From NCBI GenBank assembly GCA_023432855.1, contig JAEZEZ010000130.1:1-39901 (forward strand): a DNA stretch of 39,901 nt. Reading direction: 5' to 3'. The position numbers and the translations under genes were made by a program. Source of the stretch: Pseudomonadota bacterium. Lineage in GTDB: Bacteria; Pseudomonadota; Alphaproteobacteria; Caulobacterales; Caulobacteraceae. The notes below the pieces were generated by a model. That model saw only the letters and a list, made by a program, of their open reading frames with translations. It ran no database searches and had not been told where the DNA came from. Positions 16,869-25,106 of this stretch are shown piece by piece (position 1 is the first letter of the stretch; each line of letters begins with the position of its first letter).

Positions 16869-18532
16869 GGCTGGGCTCCTTCCGGCGGGCCGGGTCGATA
16901 GATGATCAGGGATATGGGTTCGCCCCGCGCATAGTCATAGGCCCGGATCTCGGCCTCGGGCTGCGCCTTCAGCCCGTGGTCGGCCAGCGCCCTCACGAAG
17001 GCGTTCGCCGAGCGCGCCTCGACCACGGCCGGGCGGCCCTCGGCCACGGCGCCCGCCGCGGCGGCCACCCCGCCGGCCTCGGTCTGGGTGCCGAGCAGGA
17101 AGATCAGGCTGGGCGGCGCGAATCCGGCCAGCGCCACCGGACCGGGCACCAGGCCGCCGCGGGGCTCCAGCCCGGTCCGTTCCAGCGTGCGCACCACCCG
17201 ATCCGAAGGCCACAGCGCCTTCAGCCCCGGCGCCAGGCCGGCGGCCACGGCGGCGTGGGCCAGGACGCCGAGCGCGCAGGTCAGCATCAGGGCGGTGGTC
17301 ACCTCACGCTGGACCATGAACCAGCCGCCCACGAAGACGCTGACCAGCAGGAAGCCCAGGGCCGCCGTCACATAGACCTGGTCCGACGCATTGCCGTAGC
17401 GGCCGAGCAGCCAGATGCACACGACGCTCCAGGCCACCGCCGCCACCGCCGACAGCGCCACGCCGCCCCACAGGGCGCGGCGCGGCAGCGGCTGCGTCAG
17501 GGCCGCGGCTGCCAGCCAGGCCAGGGCCGGATAGAGCGGGAGGACATAGTGGGGGAGCTTGGCCGGCGTCAGCTCGAACAGGATCCAGGCCGGGACGAGC
17601 CAGGCGACGGCGAAGCGGACGCCGGTCTCCTGCCGCCGCCGCCACGCGGTGATCAGGGCCGCGACGAGCAGCAGGGCGCCCGGGAAGAACAGCAGGGGCA
17701 GGGACAGCAGGTGTACGCCCGGCCAGCCGAGATGGCGGCCGTCGCCGCCCATTCCCCGCCACAGGTCGGAGAGCGCGCCGCGCCAGTAGTCGCCGTCGGT
17801 GGCCACGGTCACCGCGGCCAGCCAGGGGCCCAGCGCCGCCGCCAGCATGATGAGGCCCCAGGCCCAGCCCAGCCGCAGCATCCAGGCGGCCTTGCGGTCC
17901 CAGACGGCCAGGGCGGCCAGGGTAAGCCCGGCGATCAGGAGGGCGACCGGCCCCTTGACCAGGAGGGAGGCCGCGAGCGCCCCCCAGAACAGCAGCTTCC
18001 ATCGTCGCTCCAGCGGTTCGCCCTCGCGGCCGCGGGCGTAGAGCCGGGCCAGCGCGGCCATGGCGACCATGAGGAGGGAGACCAGCAGGGCGTCCGCCTT
18101 GGCGATGAACCCTTCCGTCGACATCAGGAAACTGGCGGCCAGCACCACCCCGGCCGCGACGCCGGCCCGCTGGCCCCAGAAGGAGGCCGCCCCCCAGGCG
18201 CAGGCGGCGGCGGCCAGCATGGCGCCGAGCAGGGACGGCAGGCGGTAGGCCCAGATGTCGCGCGCCTCGGCGCTGGAGAACGCCTTCACGCTGGCGGCCT
18301 GCAGCCAGTGGACCAGGGGGGAGACCTGATAGGTCGGCCGGTCCTGGAATCGCGGCTCGGCGAACTCGCCCGATTCCAGCATCTGGGCGCTTGCCTGGGC
18401 GAAGCGGGCCTCCGTGCGGTCAAGCGCGGGCATGCCGGCAAGGCCGGGCAGAACGGCGATTAAGGCTACGAGCGCGGCGAGCAGGGGGCCGCGCCAGCCG
18501 GCGATCAGGCGATCGAGGTCGAGACTCGGCAT
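16865..18532 (-). CDS. ArnT/PMT-type membrane glycosyltransferase
   Basis: Integral membrane protein of 555 aa with about 12 hydrophobic segments. It belongs to the ArnT/PMT_2 superfamily (GT39/GT83-like), which transfers sugars from polyprenyl-phosphate donors outside the cytoplasmic membrane. The first periplasmic loop has DRTEARFAQASAQML followed by DRPTYQVSPLVHWLQ, placing the family's acidic residues. PAKLPHYVLPLYPALAWL is a characteristic later block. The C-terminal 130 residues form a small soluble-looking domain. The acceptor may be lipid A or another glycan; the sequence does not tell. Its stop overlaps the hmgL start. Confidence 0.87.
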   Translation of the reverse strand: MPSLDLDRLIAGWRGPLLAALVALIAVLPGLAGMPALDRTEARFAQASAQMLESGEFAEPRFQDRPTYQVSPLVHWLQAASVKAFSSAEARDIWAYRLPSLLGAMLAAAACAWGAASFWGQRAGVAAGVVLAASFLMSTEGFIAKADALLVSLLMVAMAALARLYARGREGEPLERRWKLLFWGALAASLLVKGPVALLIAGLTLAALAVWDRKAAWMLRLGWAWGLIMLAAALGPWLAAVTVATDGDYWRGALSDLWRGMGGDGRHLGWPGVHLLSLPLLFFPGALLLVAALITAWRRRQETGVRFAVAWLVPAWILFELTPAKLPHYVLPLYPALAWLAAAALTQPLPRRALWGGVALSAVAAVAWSVVCIWLLGRYGNASDQVYVTAALGFLLVSVFVGGWFMVQREVTTALMLTCALGVLAHAAVAAGLAPGLKALWPSDRVVRTLERTGLEPRGGLVPGPVALAGFAPPSLIFLLGTQTEAGGVAAAAGAVAEGRPAVVEARSANAFVRALADHGLKAQPEAEIRAYDYARGEPISLIIYRPGPPEGAQP

Positions 18533-18673
18533 CCGGCCCTCTTAGCACAGGCTTTGCGGCAGGGGCTTCCCCGCTCGGGCGAGGCCGCTTGCCAAGCGTG
18601 GCCGGCTGGCGCAATCGGGGGAACGGCGATATTAACCGTACAGCTTCCGCGCGGCGCACAGGAGACCAGGCCG

Positions 18674-19099
18674 ATGTTCATCGCTCTTCCGCTGCTGGCG
18701 ATCCCGGTCGTGCTCTACAACCTTATCGCCGTGGCCAAGATGATGGGCGGCGGCGGCGCGGCGACCAACACGGCGCTGACGGCGCCCCTGTTCAGCGTGC
18801 CCATGGCGTCGGGCGCGGCCTGGACCCTGACCACCGGCGACCTGCTCATCCTGCTGGCGCTGTTCATGCTGTTCTTCGAGCTCCTGAAGGCGACGACCAG
18901 CCGCCGGGTGGCCATCGTCAATCACTCCCTGTCGATGATCGTCTTCATCATCTGCCTGGTGGAGTTCCTGCTGGTCCCGGCCTTCGCCACCTCGGTGTTC
19001 TTCCTGATCACCATGATGACCCTGCTGGACGTGCTGGCCGGCTTCATCGTCACCATCATCACCGCCCGCAAGGACTTCGACTTCGGCGGCGCGGAGTGA
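18674..19099 (+). CDS. Small four-helix membrane protein
   Basis: Protein of 141 aa with four predicted membrane helices: 1-20, about 55-75, 85-105 and 110-130. A short polar stretch with MMGGGGAATNTA lies between the first two. The pattern fits small conserved alphaproteobacterial membrane proteins of unknown function; I do not recognise a named family. AGGAGA with good spacing precedes ATG 18674. The stop overlaps the next start (GTGA). The gene is divergent from the glycosyltransferase. No function is assigned. Confidence 0.75.
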   Translation: MFIALPLLAIPVVLYNLIAVAKMMGGGGAATNTALTAPLFSVPMASGAAWTLTTGDLLILLALFMLFFELLKATTSRRVAIVNHSLSMIVFIICLVEFLLVPAFATSVFFLITMMTLLDVLAGFIVTIITARKDFDFGGAE

Positions 19100-19365
19100 T
19101 CCGCAACCTGCGCCGCCGCGTGCGGCTCATACTCAGCCTAACGGCTGGCGCTCCGCTTGCAGCCTGCGGCTACAGCCAGAGTGATTGGGCCAGTCGGGAT
19201 GAAATCATCGAGGCTGCCGAGAGGTGTGGCATCCGCAACTTCGAGCCGACCAAAGCGGGGGCGGCGTGGGCCGCATACGTCGGGCCGGATGTCCCTGATC
19301 ACAAAACCAAAGAAGACTGCATCTACGACGACCTGCAGGGCCGGGGTAGATTCGTTACCCGCTAA
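19096..19365 (+). CDS. Small putative lipoprotein
   Basis: Predicted protein of 89 aa. The GTG start overlaps the previous stop (GTGA). A basic N-terminus RNLRRRVR precedes a hydrophobic stretch ending in the lipobox LAAC, with Cys24 as the predicted lipidated residue. The mature part has two more cysteines (ERCGI and EDCIY) that could form a disulfide. No family is recognised. Base composition is somewhat less GC-rich than its neighbours, and codons such as ATA, CTA and AAA appear, which may indicate a young or recently acquired gene. Confidence 0.6.
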   Translation: MIRNLRRRVRLILSLTAGAPLAACGYSQSDWASRDEIIEAAERCGIRNFEPTKAGAAWAAYVGPDVPDHKTKEDCIYDDLQGRGRFVTR

Positions 19366-19373
19366 TCCGTCGG

Positions 19374-19451
19374 TCACCCGAAGGCGGTGAAGATCAGCGC
19401 CACGGCCAGGATGTCGAAGGCGCGCGCGGCGATGGCGGAAAAGTTCGACAT
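19374..19451 (-). CDS. Possible 25-residue hydrophobic peptide
   Basis: A tiny open frame from ATG 19451 to TGA, with a short polar N-terminus (MSNFSAIAARAF) and one hydrophobic stretch (ILAVALIFTAF). It has the shape of a single-pass membrane microprotein and lies in an otherwise gene-free gap of about 157 bp. The ribosome binding site is weak. Expression and conservation cannot be judged here. Confidence 0.25.
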   Translation of the reverse strand: MSNFSAIAARAFDILAVALIFTAFG

Positions 19452-19522
19452 GGACCCGGTCCCGTTCTGAACGTGGTTGCCGGTTCCTTAAGCAAGGGCG
19501 GCGCCAGTCCGGGAGGCCGGCC

Positions 19523-19852
19523 TCAGATCTCCGTCTTCTTCACCAGTCCGGGCGGCGGGCGGCGGTCCGCCTCGCCGGAATACTCCCGCCCCAGGTAGGC
19601 GCCGCGCGCCTTCTCCAGGACTTCCTTGCCGCCCTTCAGGCCGCGCTTCTGCTCGCCCTGGCCCAGCACCTGGGCGGCGAAGGCGGCGTCGGCCGGCGGT
19701 TCGGGCGCCGGCTCGGGCCGGGTCTCGACCGGAACCGGGAAGCTCAGGTCGGCCCGCGCCTCCGCGTCCGAGCCCTTGCGCCGGTCGCCGCCGCTGCGCC
19801 GGGACGGGCGCGCCAGAGGCGTGCGGCGGACAGGGTCGATCGGGTCGGTCAT
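19523..19852 (-). CDS. Hypothetical protein downstream of phaR
   Basis: Protein of 109 aa, hydrophilic and rich in Pro, Arg and Glu, with no signal peptide or membrane helix. The central part is low complexity (PEPAPEPPADA). The C-terminal half has a more conserved-looking block, FAAQVLGQGEQKRGLKGG, followed by KARGAYLGREYSG. It overlaps phaR by an ATGA, so it is cotranslated with it. No family is recognised; a link to PHB granules is only guilt by association. Confidence 0.7.
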   Translation of the reverse strand: MTDPIDPVRRTPLARPSRRSGGDRRKGSDAEARADLSFPVPVETRPEPAPEPPADAAFAAQVLGQGEQKRGLKGGKEVLEKARGAYLGREYSGEADRRPPPGLVKKTEI

Positions 19853-20469
19853 TTGCCCCGGGCCAGCTTCTCGATCTGCCGCTGCATCTCTTCCATCTGA
19901 CGCTTCAGCTGGGCGACGGTGTCGTCCGCCGCCGCCGCCGGCGCCGGTTTCGGGGCGGCGGGCTCTTCCGGCTTGGGGAAGGTGAAGGGCGTGAACATCT
20001 TCATCGCCCGGTCGAACATGGCCAGGTTCTGGCGCACCTGCTCGTCGTAGAAGCCGGCGCCGGGGATGCCGGTGGCGGATCCGCCGAACGCCTTGGCGAA
20101 CTGGCCCCGGAACTGTTCCTGCTGGCGCGTGAAGGCGTCCATGGACATCTCCAGGTAGGTCGGCACAAGCGCCTGCATGTTGTCGCCGTAGAAGCTGATC
20201 AGCTGGCGCAGGAACTGGATGGGCAGCAGGTTCTCCCCGCGGCTCTCCTCCTCGAAGATGATCTGGGTCAGCACCGAGCGCGTGATGTCCTCGTTCGTCT
20301 TCGCATCATAGACGACGAAGTCCACGCCCTCGCGGACCATCTCGGCCAGGTGGTCGAGGGTCACGTAAGAACTGGATGCCGTGTTGTAGAGGCGCCGGTT
20401 GGCGTACTTCTTGATGACGACGCGCTCGCCCTGCGGCTGGGCGGCGCCTTCTCCCTGAGCGTCGGTCAA
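19849..20469 (-). CDS. phaR: Polyhydroxyalkanoate synthesis regulator PhaR
   Basis: Repressor of 206 aa that senses PHB granules and controls phasin and PHB genes. The N-terminal DNA-binding domain is unmistakable: IKKYANRRLYNTASSSYVTL at about 19-38, then VYDAKTNEDITRSVLTQIIFEEE. The PHB-accumulation domain follows (LPIQFLRQLISFYGDNMQ; PTYLEMSMDAFTRQQEQFR). A C-terminal coiled-coil-like segment ends the protein (LKRQMEEMQRQIEKL). The start is TTG at 20469, preceded by GGGAGC at good spacing; there is no ATG near. It lies about 1 kb from phaA, with the hlyIII-like gene between. Confidence 0.95.
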   Translation of the reverse strand: MTDAQGEGAAQPQGERVVIKKYANRRLYNTASSSYVTLDHLAEMVREGVDFVVYDAKTNEDITRSVLTQIIFEEESRGENLLPIQFLRQLISFYGDNMQALVPTYLEMSMDAFTRQQEQFRGQFAKAFGGSATGIPGAGFYDEQVRQNLAMFDRAMKMFTPFTFPKPEEPAAPKPAPAAAADDTVAQLKRQMEEMQRQIEKLARGK

Positions 20470-20601
20470 CGGTTGCTCCCGTCGTGTTGCGATGCGGGAT
20501 TATCGCGGATGACGGCTCCGGACGCGACGGGAAACTTCACCCTGGTTCGGCGCCGGTTTCCAGCAAGTTTCGAGGTTGAGACGACAGAGGCGGTCGGAGG
20601 A

Positions 20602-21285
20602 CTACTGGGCGCCCACCAGCACCACGCCCAGCATCACCGCGCCATAGTGCGCTGCGGCGCCGGCCACGACGAAGCCGTGCCAGATGGCCCGCCGGAACGG
20701 CAGGCGCTGCCACAGGAACAGGGGAACGCCCAGGGTGTAGAGCAGGCCGCCGATGGCCAGCAGCGCCAGGGCGATGGCCGAAATTCCCGCCGCCAGCGGC
20801 TTGAGCATGAGCACCGCCAGCCAGCCGAACCCGATGTAGACCAAGCACCACAGCCACTCGGGCAGGCGCGGTGCGAACAGCTTTCCCGCCACGCCGGCGA
20901 AGGCCACGAGCCAGACCAGGCCGGTCATCCATCCCGCCGCGTCGCCGTCGAACCGCTGGGTGGTGAAGGGGGTGTAGGAGCCGGCGATCAGCAGGAAGAT
21001 CGCCGCCTCATCCAGCCGGCGCAGCAGCCGCCGCTCCGGGCACGGGCGGCGCAGGTTGTAGATGTTCGACGCGATCAGCATGGCCAGCAGGCAGACCGAA
21101 TAGATCGCCGCCGATACGGCCAGGCTCAGCCCGCCGTTCATCAGCGCCAGGATCACCAGCACCGAGCCGCCGACCACCGCCAGGACGATGCCGATGGCGT
21201 GCACCCAGAAGTCCGCCGCGCGCTCGGCGCGGTTCGGATAGTGCTCGCAGAGCTCCTCCGGGTCGGGCTGGAACAGGTGCTTCAT
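20602..21285 (-). CDS. Hemolysin III / PAQR family membrane protein
   Basis: Integral membrane protein of 227 aa with seven predicted helices. Motifs are NRAERAADFWVHAIGI near the N-terminus, SNIYNL, RRLDEAAIFLLIAGSYTPF and a C-terminal IWHGFVVAGAAAHYGAV. The conserved Ser, Asp and His residues match a metal-dependent hydrolase-like site (CREST superfamily). Bacterial members are called hemolysin III, but most have no demonstrated hemolytic role. The gene is divergent from phaA, and its 3' end faces the phaR promoter region. Confidence 0.9.
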   Translation of the reverse strand: MKHLFQPDPEELCEHYPNRAERAADFWVHAIGIVLAVVGGSVLVILALMNGGLSLAVSAAIYSVCLLAMLIASNIYNLRRPCPERRLLRRLDEAAIFLLIAGSYTPFTTQRFDGDAAGWMTGLVWLVAFAGVAGKLFAPRLPEWLWCLVYIGFGWLAVLMLKPLAAGISAIALALLAIGGLLYTLGVPLFLWQRLPFRRAIWHGFVVAGAAAHYGAVMLGVVLVGAQ

Positions 21286-21417
21286 GAACGGCGATCCTAC
21301 GGGCGTGTGGACAAGAATAAGTTACGTGGCGATCAACAGTTCCTTCCCGATGTTGCGAAGGCGTCCATCCGTGGCGCCGGAGGTGACGCGGCGCCGCCTC
21401 CTGGGCTATGACGCGGT

Positions 21418-21430
21418 GCAGCAAGGCTGC
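21418..21430. promoter_or_regulatory. Inverted repeat GCAGC-N3-GCTGC before phaA
   Basis: A short dyad lies about 38 nt before the phaA ATG in the 183-nt hlyIII/phaA divergent gap. PhaR regulators bind GC-rich dyads built of TGC/GCA units, so it is a candidate operator. A 5-bp dyad occurs by chance often in such DNA, and its half-sites are reversed relative to the published CTGC...GCAG pattern. Confidence 0.2.
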
Positions 21431-21468
21431 CCCGACGGGGCGCAACCGCAGCAAGTCAGGAAATCCCC

Positions 21469-22644
21469 ATGACCGACGTCGTCATCGCGTCCGCCGCCCG
21501 CACGCCGGTGGGCTCCTTCCTAGGCGCCCTTTCCGCCCTTCCCGCCCACGAACTGGGCAAGGTGGCCATCCAGGCCGCCGTGGAGCGCGCCGGGCTCAAG
21601 CCCGCCGACGTCGACGAGGTGATCCTGGGCCAGGTGCTTCAGGCCGGCGCCGGACAGGGCCCCGCGCGCCAGGCCGCCGTCGCCGCCGGCGTGCCGATCG
21701 AAAGCTCCGCGTGGAGCCTCAACCAGCTCTGCGGCTCCGGCCTCCGCGCCGTGGCGCTGGGCATGCAGCAGATCACGTCGGGCGACGCGAAGATCGTGGT
21801 CGCCGGCGGCCAGGAGAGCATGAGCCAGGCGCCCCACGCCGCGAACCTGCGCAACGGGCAGAAGATGGGCGACCTCGGCTTCGTCGACACCATGATCAAG
21901 GACGGCCTGTGGGACGCCTTCCACGGCTATCACATGGGCCAGACCGCCGAGAACATCGCCGGCCGCTGGCAGATCACGCGCGAGGAGCAGGACCGCTTCG
22001 CCGTGGCCTCGCAGAACAAGGCCGAGGCGGCCCAGAAGGCGGGCAGGTTCAGGGACGAGATCGCGCCGGTGACCGTGAAGGGCCGCAAGGGCGACACCGT
22101 GGTCGAGGACGACGAGTACATCCGCCACGGCGCCACCTACGAAGCCATGAGCGGCCTTCGTCCCGCCTTCAACAAGGAAGGCTCGGTCACCGCGGCCAAC
22201 GCCTCGGGCCTGAACGACGGGGCCGCGGCGGTGGTGCTGATGAGCGCCGACGAGGCGAAGGCGCGCGGGATCGAACCGCTGGCCCGCATCGTCTCCTGGG
22301 CCACCGCCGGCGTCGATCCCGAGATCATGGGCACCGGCCCGATCCCCGCCTCGAAGAAGGCGCTGGAGAAGGCGGGCTGGACGGCCGCCGATCTGGACCT
22401 GGTGGAGTCGAACGAAGCCTTCGCCGCCCAGTCGCTCTGCGTGCTCAAGGAGCTCGGCCTGGACCCCGCAAAGGTCAATGTGAACGGCGGCGCCATCGCC
22501 ATCGGCCACCCGATCGGCGCCTCGGGCGCACGCGTCCTGACCACCCTGCTGCACGAGATGAAGCGCTCGGGCGCGAAGAAGGGGCTGGCGACCCTGTGCA
22601 TCGGCGGCGGCATGGGCGTCGCCATGTGCGTCGAACGACCATAG
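21469..22644 (+). CDS. phaA: Acetyl-CoA acetyltransferase (beta-ketothiolase)
   Basis: Thiolase of 391 aa that condenses two acetyl-CoA to acetoacetyl-CoA. The nucleophile Cys88 lies in NQLCGSGLRAV, the catalytic His in GGAIAIGHPIGASGAR, and the second Cys in LCIGGGMGVA. The N-terminal VVIASAARTPVGSFLG and the N-E-A-F element (VESNEAFAAQS) are typical of biosynthetic thiolases. Shine-Dalgarno AGGAAA precedes the ATG. phaB follows after 91 nt, so the pair makes 3-hydroxybutyryl-CoA. A PHB synthase gene is not in the window. Confidence 0.97.
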   Translation: MTDVVIASAARTPVGSFLGALSALPAHELGKVAIQAAVERAGLKPADVDEVILGQVLQAGAGQGPARQAAVAAGVPIESSAWSLNQLCGSGLRAVALGMQQITSGDAKIVVAGGQESMSQAPHAANLRNGQKMGDLGFVDTMIKDGLWDAFHGYHMGQTAENIAGRWQITREEQDRFAVASQNKAEAAQKAGRFRDEIAPVTVKGRKGDTVVEDDEYIRHGATYEAMSGLRPAFNKEGSVTAANASGLNDGAAAVVLMSADEAKARGIEPLARIVSWATAGVDPEIMGTGPIPASKKALEKAGWTAADLDLVESNEAFAAQSLCVLKELGLDPAKVNVNGGAIAIGHPIGASGARVLTTLLHEMKRSGAKKGLATLCIGGGMGVAMCVERP

Positions 22645-22735
22645 CTGGCGCGCGACGCCGCGGGCGGCTAACACTGCTGGTTGAACGCGTTCGCCGCGGA
22701 GACGGCGGGGCGCACAGGGACAAAAGGGAACGCAA

Positions 22736-23461
22736 ATGCAGAGAGTTGCTCTGGTCACCGGCGGCACGCGCGGGATCGGCAAAGCCATCGTCGAGCGCCT
22801 GAAGGCCGACGGGCTCAAGGTGGCCGCCGGCTATTCCGGCAACGAGGAAGCCGCCCAGGCCACGGCGAAGGAATTCGGCGTCATGGTGGTCAAGGGCAAC
22901 GTCGGCAGCTTCGAGGACTGCCAGCGCGCCGTTCAGCAGGTCGAGGCCGAGCTGGGCCCCGTCGATGTGCTGGTCAACAACGCCGGCATCACCCGCGACG
23001 GCTTCTTCCACAAGATGACGCCCGAGCAGTGGAGCCAGGTCATCAGCGTGAACATGGACTCCATCTTCAACATGACCCGCCAGGTCATCGAGGGCATGCG
23101 CGAGCGCAACTTCGGGCGCATCGTCAATATCAGCTCGATCAACGGCCAGAAGGGCCAGATGGGGCAGACCAACTACTCCGCCGCCAAGGCGGGCATGATC
23201 GGCTTCACCAAGGCCCTGGCGCTGGAGAACGCGCGCAAGGGGATCACGGTCAACTGCATCGCGCCGGGCTACATCGACACCGAAATGGTCGGCGCCATGG
23301 ACCAGAAGGTGCTCGACGGCATCATCAGCCAGATCCCGGTCGGCCGCCTGGGCAAGGGCGAGGAGATCGCCGACATGGTTTCCTGGCTGTCGGGCGACCG
23401 TGCCGGATTCGTCACAGGTTGCACGCTTTCGCTCAATGGCGGCCAGTACATGGTGGGCTGA
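22736..23461 (+). CDS. phaB: NADPH-dependent acetoacetyl-CoA reductase
   Basis: Short-chain dehydrogenase of 241 aa that reduces acetoacetyl-CoA to (R)-3-hydroxybutyryl-CoA. The nucleotide-binding motif TGGTRGIG is at 8-15, NNAG at 81-84, and the catalytic residues are Ser133/134, Tyr147 and Lys151 in TNYSAAKAG. VNCIAPGYIDTEMV and the C-terminal TLSLNGGQYM are PhaB-specific blocks. An AAAAGGGAA ribosome site precedes ATG 22736. It forms the PHB-precursor pair with phaA. Confidence 0.96.
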   Translation: MQRVALVTGGTRGIGKAIVERLKADGLKVAAGYSGNEEAAQATAKEFGVMVVKGNVGSFEDCQRAVQQVEAELGPVDVLVNNAGITRDGFFHKMTPEQWSQVISVNMDSIFNMTRQVIEGMRERNFGRIVNISSINGQKGQMGQTNYSAAKAGMIGFTKALALENARKGITVNCIAPGYIDTEMVGAMDQKVLDGIISQIPVGRLGKGEEIADMVSWLSGDRAGFVTGCTLSLNGGQYMVG

Positions 23462-23510
23462 CCCGGCCGCGCCGCAAAACCGCCCCGGTCGATATCTTAC
23501 CTTTGACGCC

Positions 23511-24296
23511 ATGCTTTCAGGGGTCTTGGTCAGGACGGCGCTAGCGCTGGCGCTCTTCGGGATCGTCTGGGCCGGCGGCTCTGGAGCCTCCGCCCAGGCG
23601 CAGCCCGAGACCCTGCGCGAGGCTATGGTCGGCTCCGCCGCCGAGGACGGGCGCGAGCGCCGCCACGCCCCGGCGGCCGCCCGTTACGAGTCCCAGAGCG
23701 GCGCCGACTTCGTGTTCGACCGGTCGCGCCGCACGGCCCTGCTCAAGTTCAGCAAGGGCACCGAGATCTGGGCGCTGACCCCCACGCCCGGCCCGCGCGG
23801 CGACATCATCTACAAGAACGACCTGGGCCAGCCGGTGGTGCGCACCACCCGGCTGGGCGGCCTGACCCTGTTCACCCGTGAGCATCCGGAGGGCATGCCG
23901 GCCGCGCCCGTCGGCCCGGCCCAGCCATTCCGTCCGCCGGTGCTCACCCCCCAGGCCCTGGTGCAGCAACTGACCAAGGCCAGCGGCCGCGCCAGCCGCG
24001 CCGCCCAGCGCCTGATCCCCTTCGAGGCGGGCGTCCAGGGCCGCGAGGTGACCCCCGGCTCGTCCTTCCTGGTGGCCGACGCCGCCAGCGTCGCCGCCGA
24101 CGCCATCACCCGCCTCTCCGCCACGGCGCCCGGCCGGGGCGCGGTCTCGCGAGTGAAGAAGGTGCGCATCCTCTACGGCCCGCGCCCGACGGCGCGCATC
24201 CGCGAGGGCATGCTCGAGATCATCATCACCCCCGCCCACGGCATGGCGGGGCGGCCCTCGTCCGGCCTCGTCATCCGCACCCTGGCCAGCCGCTAG
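23511..24296 (+). CDS. Exported protein, DUF4908-like
   Basis: Protein of 261 aa with a signal peptide at about 1-28 (LALALFGIVWAGGSGASAQA). The mature part contains RYESQSGADFVFDRSRRTALLKF, an IWALTPTPGPRGDIIYKND block and a basic VKKVRILYGPRPTARI segment near the end. This resembles DUF4908, a domain of unknown function found mainly in Caulobacterales. The start is placed at the signal peptide, 49 nt after phaB. Its TAG and the gloB TAG share the palindrome CTAG, so the two genes are convergent with overlapping stops. Confidence 0.7.
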   Translation: MLSGVLVRTALALALFGIVWAGGSGASAQAQPETLREAMVGSAAEDGRERRHAPAAARYESQSGADFVFDRSRRTALLKFSKGTEIWALTPTPGPRGDIIYKNDLGQPVVRTTRLGGLTLFTREHPEGMPAAPVGPAQPFRPPVLTPQALVQQLTKASGRASRAAQRLIPFEAGVQGREVTPGSSFLVADAASVAADAITRLSATAPGRGAVSRVKKVRILYGPRPTARIREGMLEIIITPAHGMAGRPSSGLVIRTLASR

Positions 24297-25042
24297 CCGG
24301 CGAAGGCGTCCTTGGCCGCCCGCACCCGGGCGAAGGCTTCCGCCGCCGACGCCGCCTCGACCAGTCTCGGCGCGCGCAGGAACGGATTGGCCGCGATCTC
24401 CGCGCCGATGGTGGTCGGCACCGTAGGCTCCCCACGCTCCCTCGCGGCGAACACGGCCCGGGCCCGTTCCGCCACCGCCGGATCCTCATCGACGCTGAGC
24501 GCGAAGCGGGCGTTGGCCGCGGTGTACTCGTGGGCGCAATAGACCCGGGTTTCGGGAGGCAGCGCCGCCAGCGCCTGCAGCGAACTCCACATCTGCTCCG
24601 GCGTCCCCTCGAACAATCGTCCGCATCCCATGGCGAACAGGGTGTCGCCGACGAAGGCGACCCCGTCGGCCTCGCTCCAGTAGGCGATGTGCCCCAGCGT
24701 GTGTCCCGGCGTGGCGATGACCCTGAGCGCCGTCTCGCCCAGCATCACCGTCTCGCCGCCTTCGACTTGGCGGTCCAGCGGCGCGATGCGTGTGACCTCC
24801 TGTGGCCCCACGATCTCGCATCCGGTCGCCGCCTTCAGCCGCTCGTTGCCGCCGGCGTGGTCCGGATGCCAGTGGGTGTTGAGCACGAGGTCCAGCCGGC
24901 TCCAGCCGCTGGCCTGCAGCTCCGCCAGGATCGCGTCGGCGTCCGGCGTATCGATCGTGGCGACCGTCCCGCTCGCGTCGTCGCGGACGAGAAAACCGTA
25001 GTTGTCCTGCAAACAGGCGAACTGGCGTACGCTTAGGCTCAT
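24293..25042 (-). CDS. gloB: Hydroxyacylglutathione hydrolase (glyoxalase II)
   Basis: Metallo-beta-lactamase-fold enzyme of 249 aa that hydrolyses S-lactoylglutathione to D-lactate and glutathione. The binuclear metal motif THWHPDHAGG gives His57, His59, Asp61 and His62; TPGHTLGHIAYW and FVGDTLFAMGCGRLFEGT supply further ligands, and CAHEYTAANARFAL is the glyoxalase II-specific block. A C-terminal HAGH_C domain is present (PTTIGAEIAANPFLRA). AAGGA precedes ATG 25042, so the longer in-frame start is rejected. It is divergent from a methyltransferase gene. Confidence 0.96.
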   Translation of the reverse strand: MSLSVRQFACLQDNYGFLVRDDASGTVATIDTPDADAILAELQASGWSRLDLVLNTHWHPDHAGGNERLKAATGCEIVGPQEVTRIAPLDRQVEGGETVMLGETALRVIATPGHTLGHIAYWSEADGVAFVGDTLFAMGCGRLFEGTPEQMWSSLQALAALPPETRVYCAHEYTAANARFALSVDEDPAVAERARAVFAARERGEPTVPTTIGAEIAANPFLRAPRLVEAASAAEAFARVRAAKDAFAG

Positions 25043-25106
25043 CCGATGTTCCTTCGCCGGAGCTGTCCGAAGGCATATATGGGCGCCAGGCCCTCCGAGA
25101 AACCGC

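Noticed and set aside
18630..18645. CtrA-type TTAA site before the four-helix protein
   Set aside because: Only one half-site (ATTAACC) is visible; the second half at the required spacing is missing.
20350..21411. A 353-codon plus-strand frame across phaR and hlyIII
   Set aside because: It is antisense to two well-recognised genes and shows only shadow composition.
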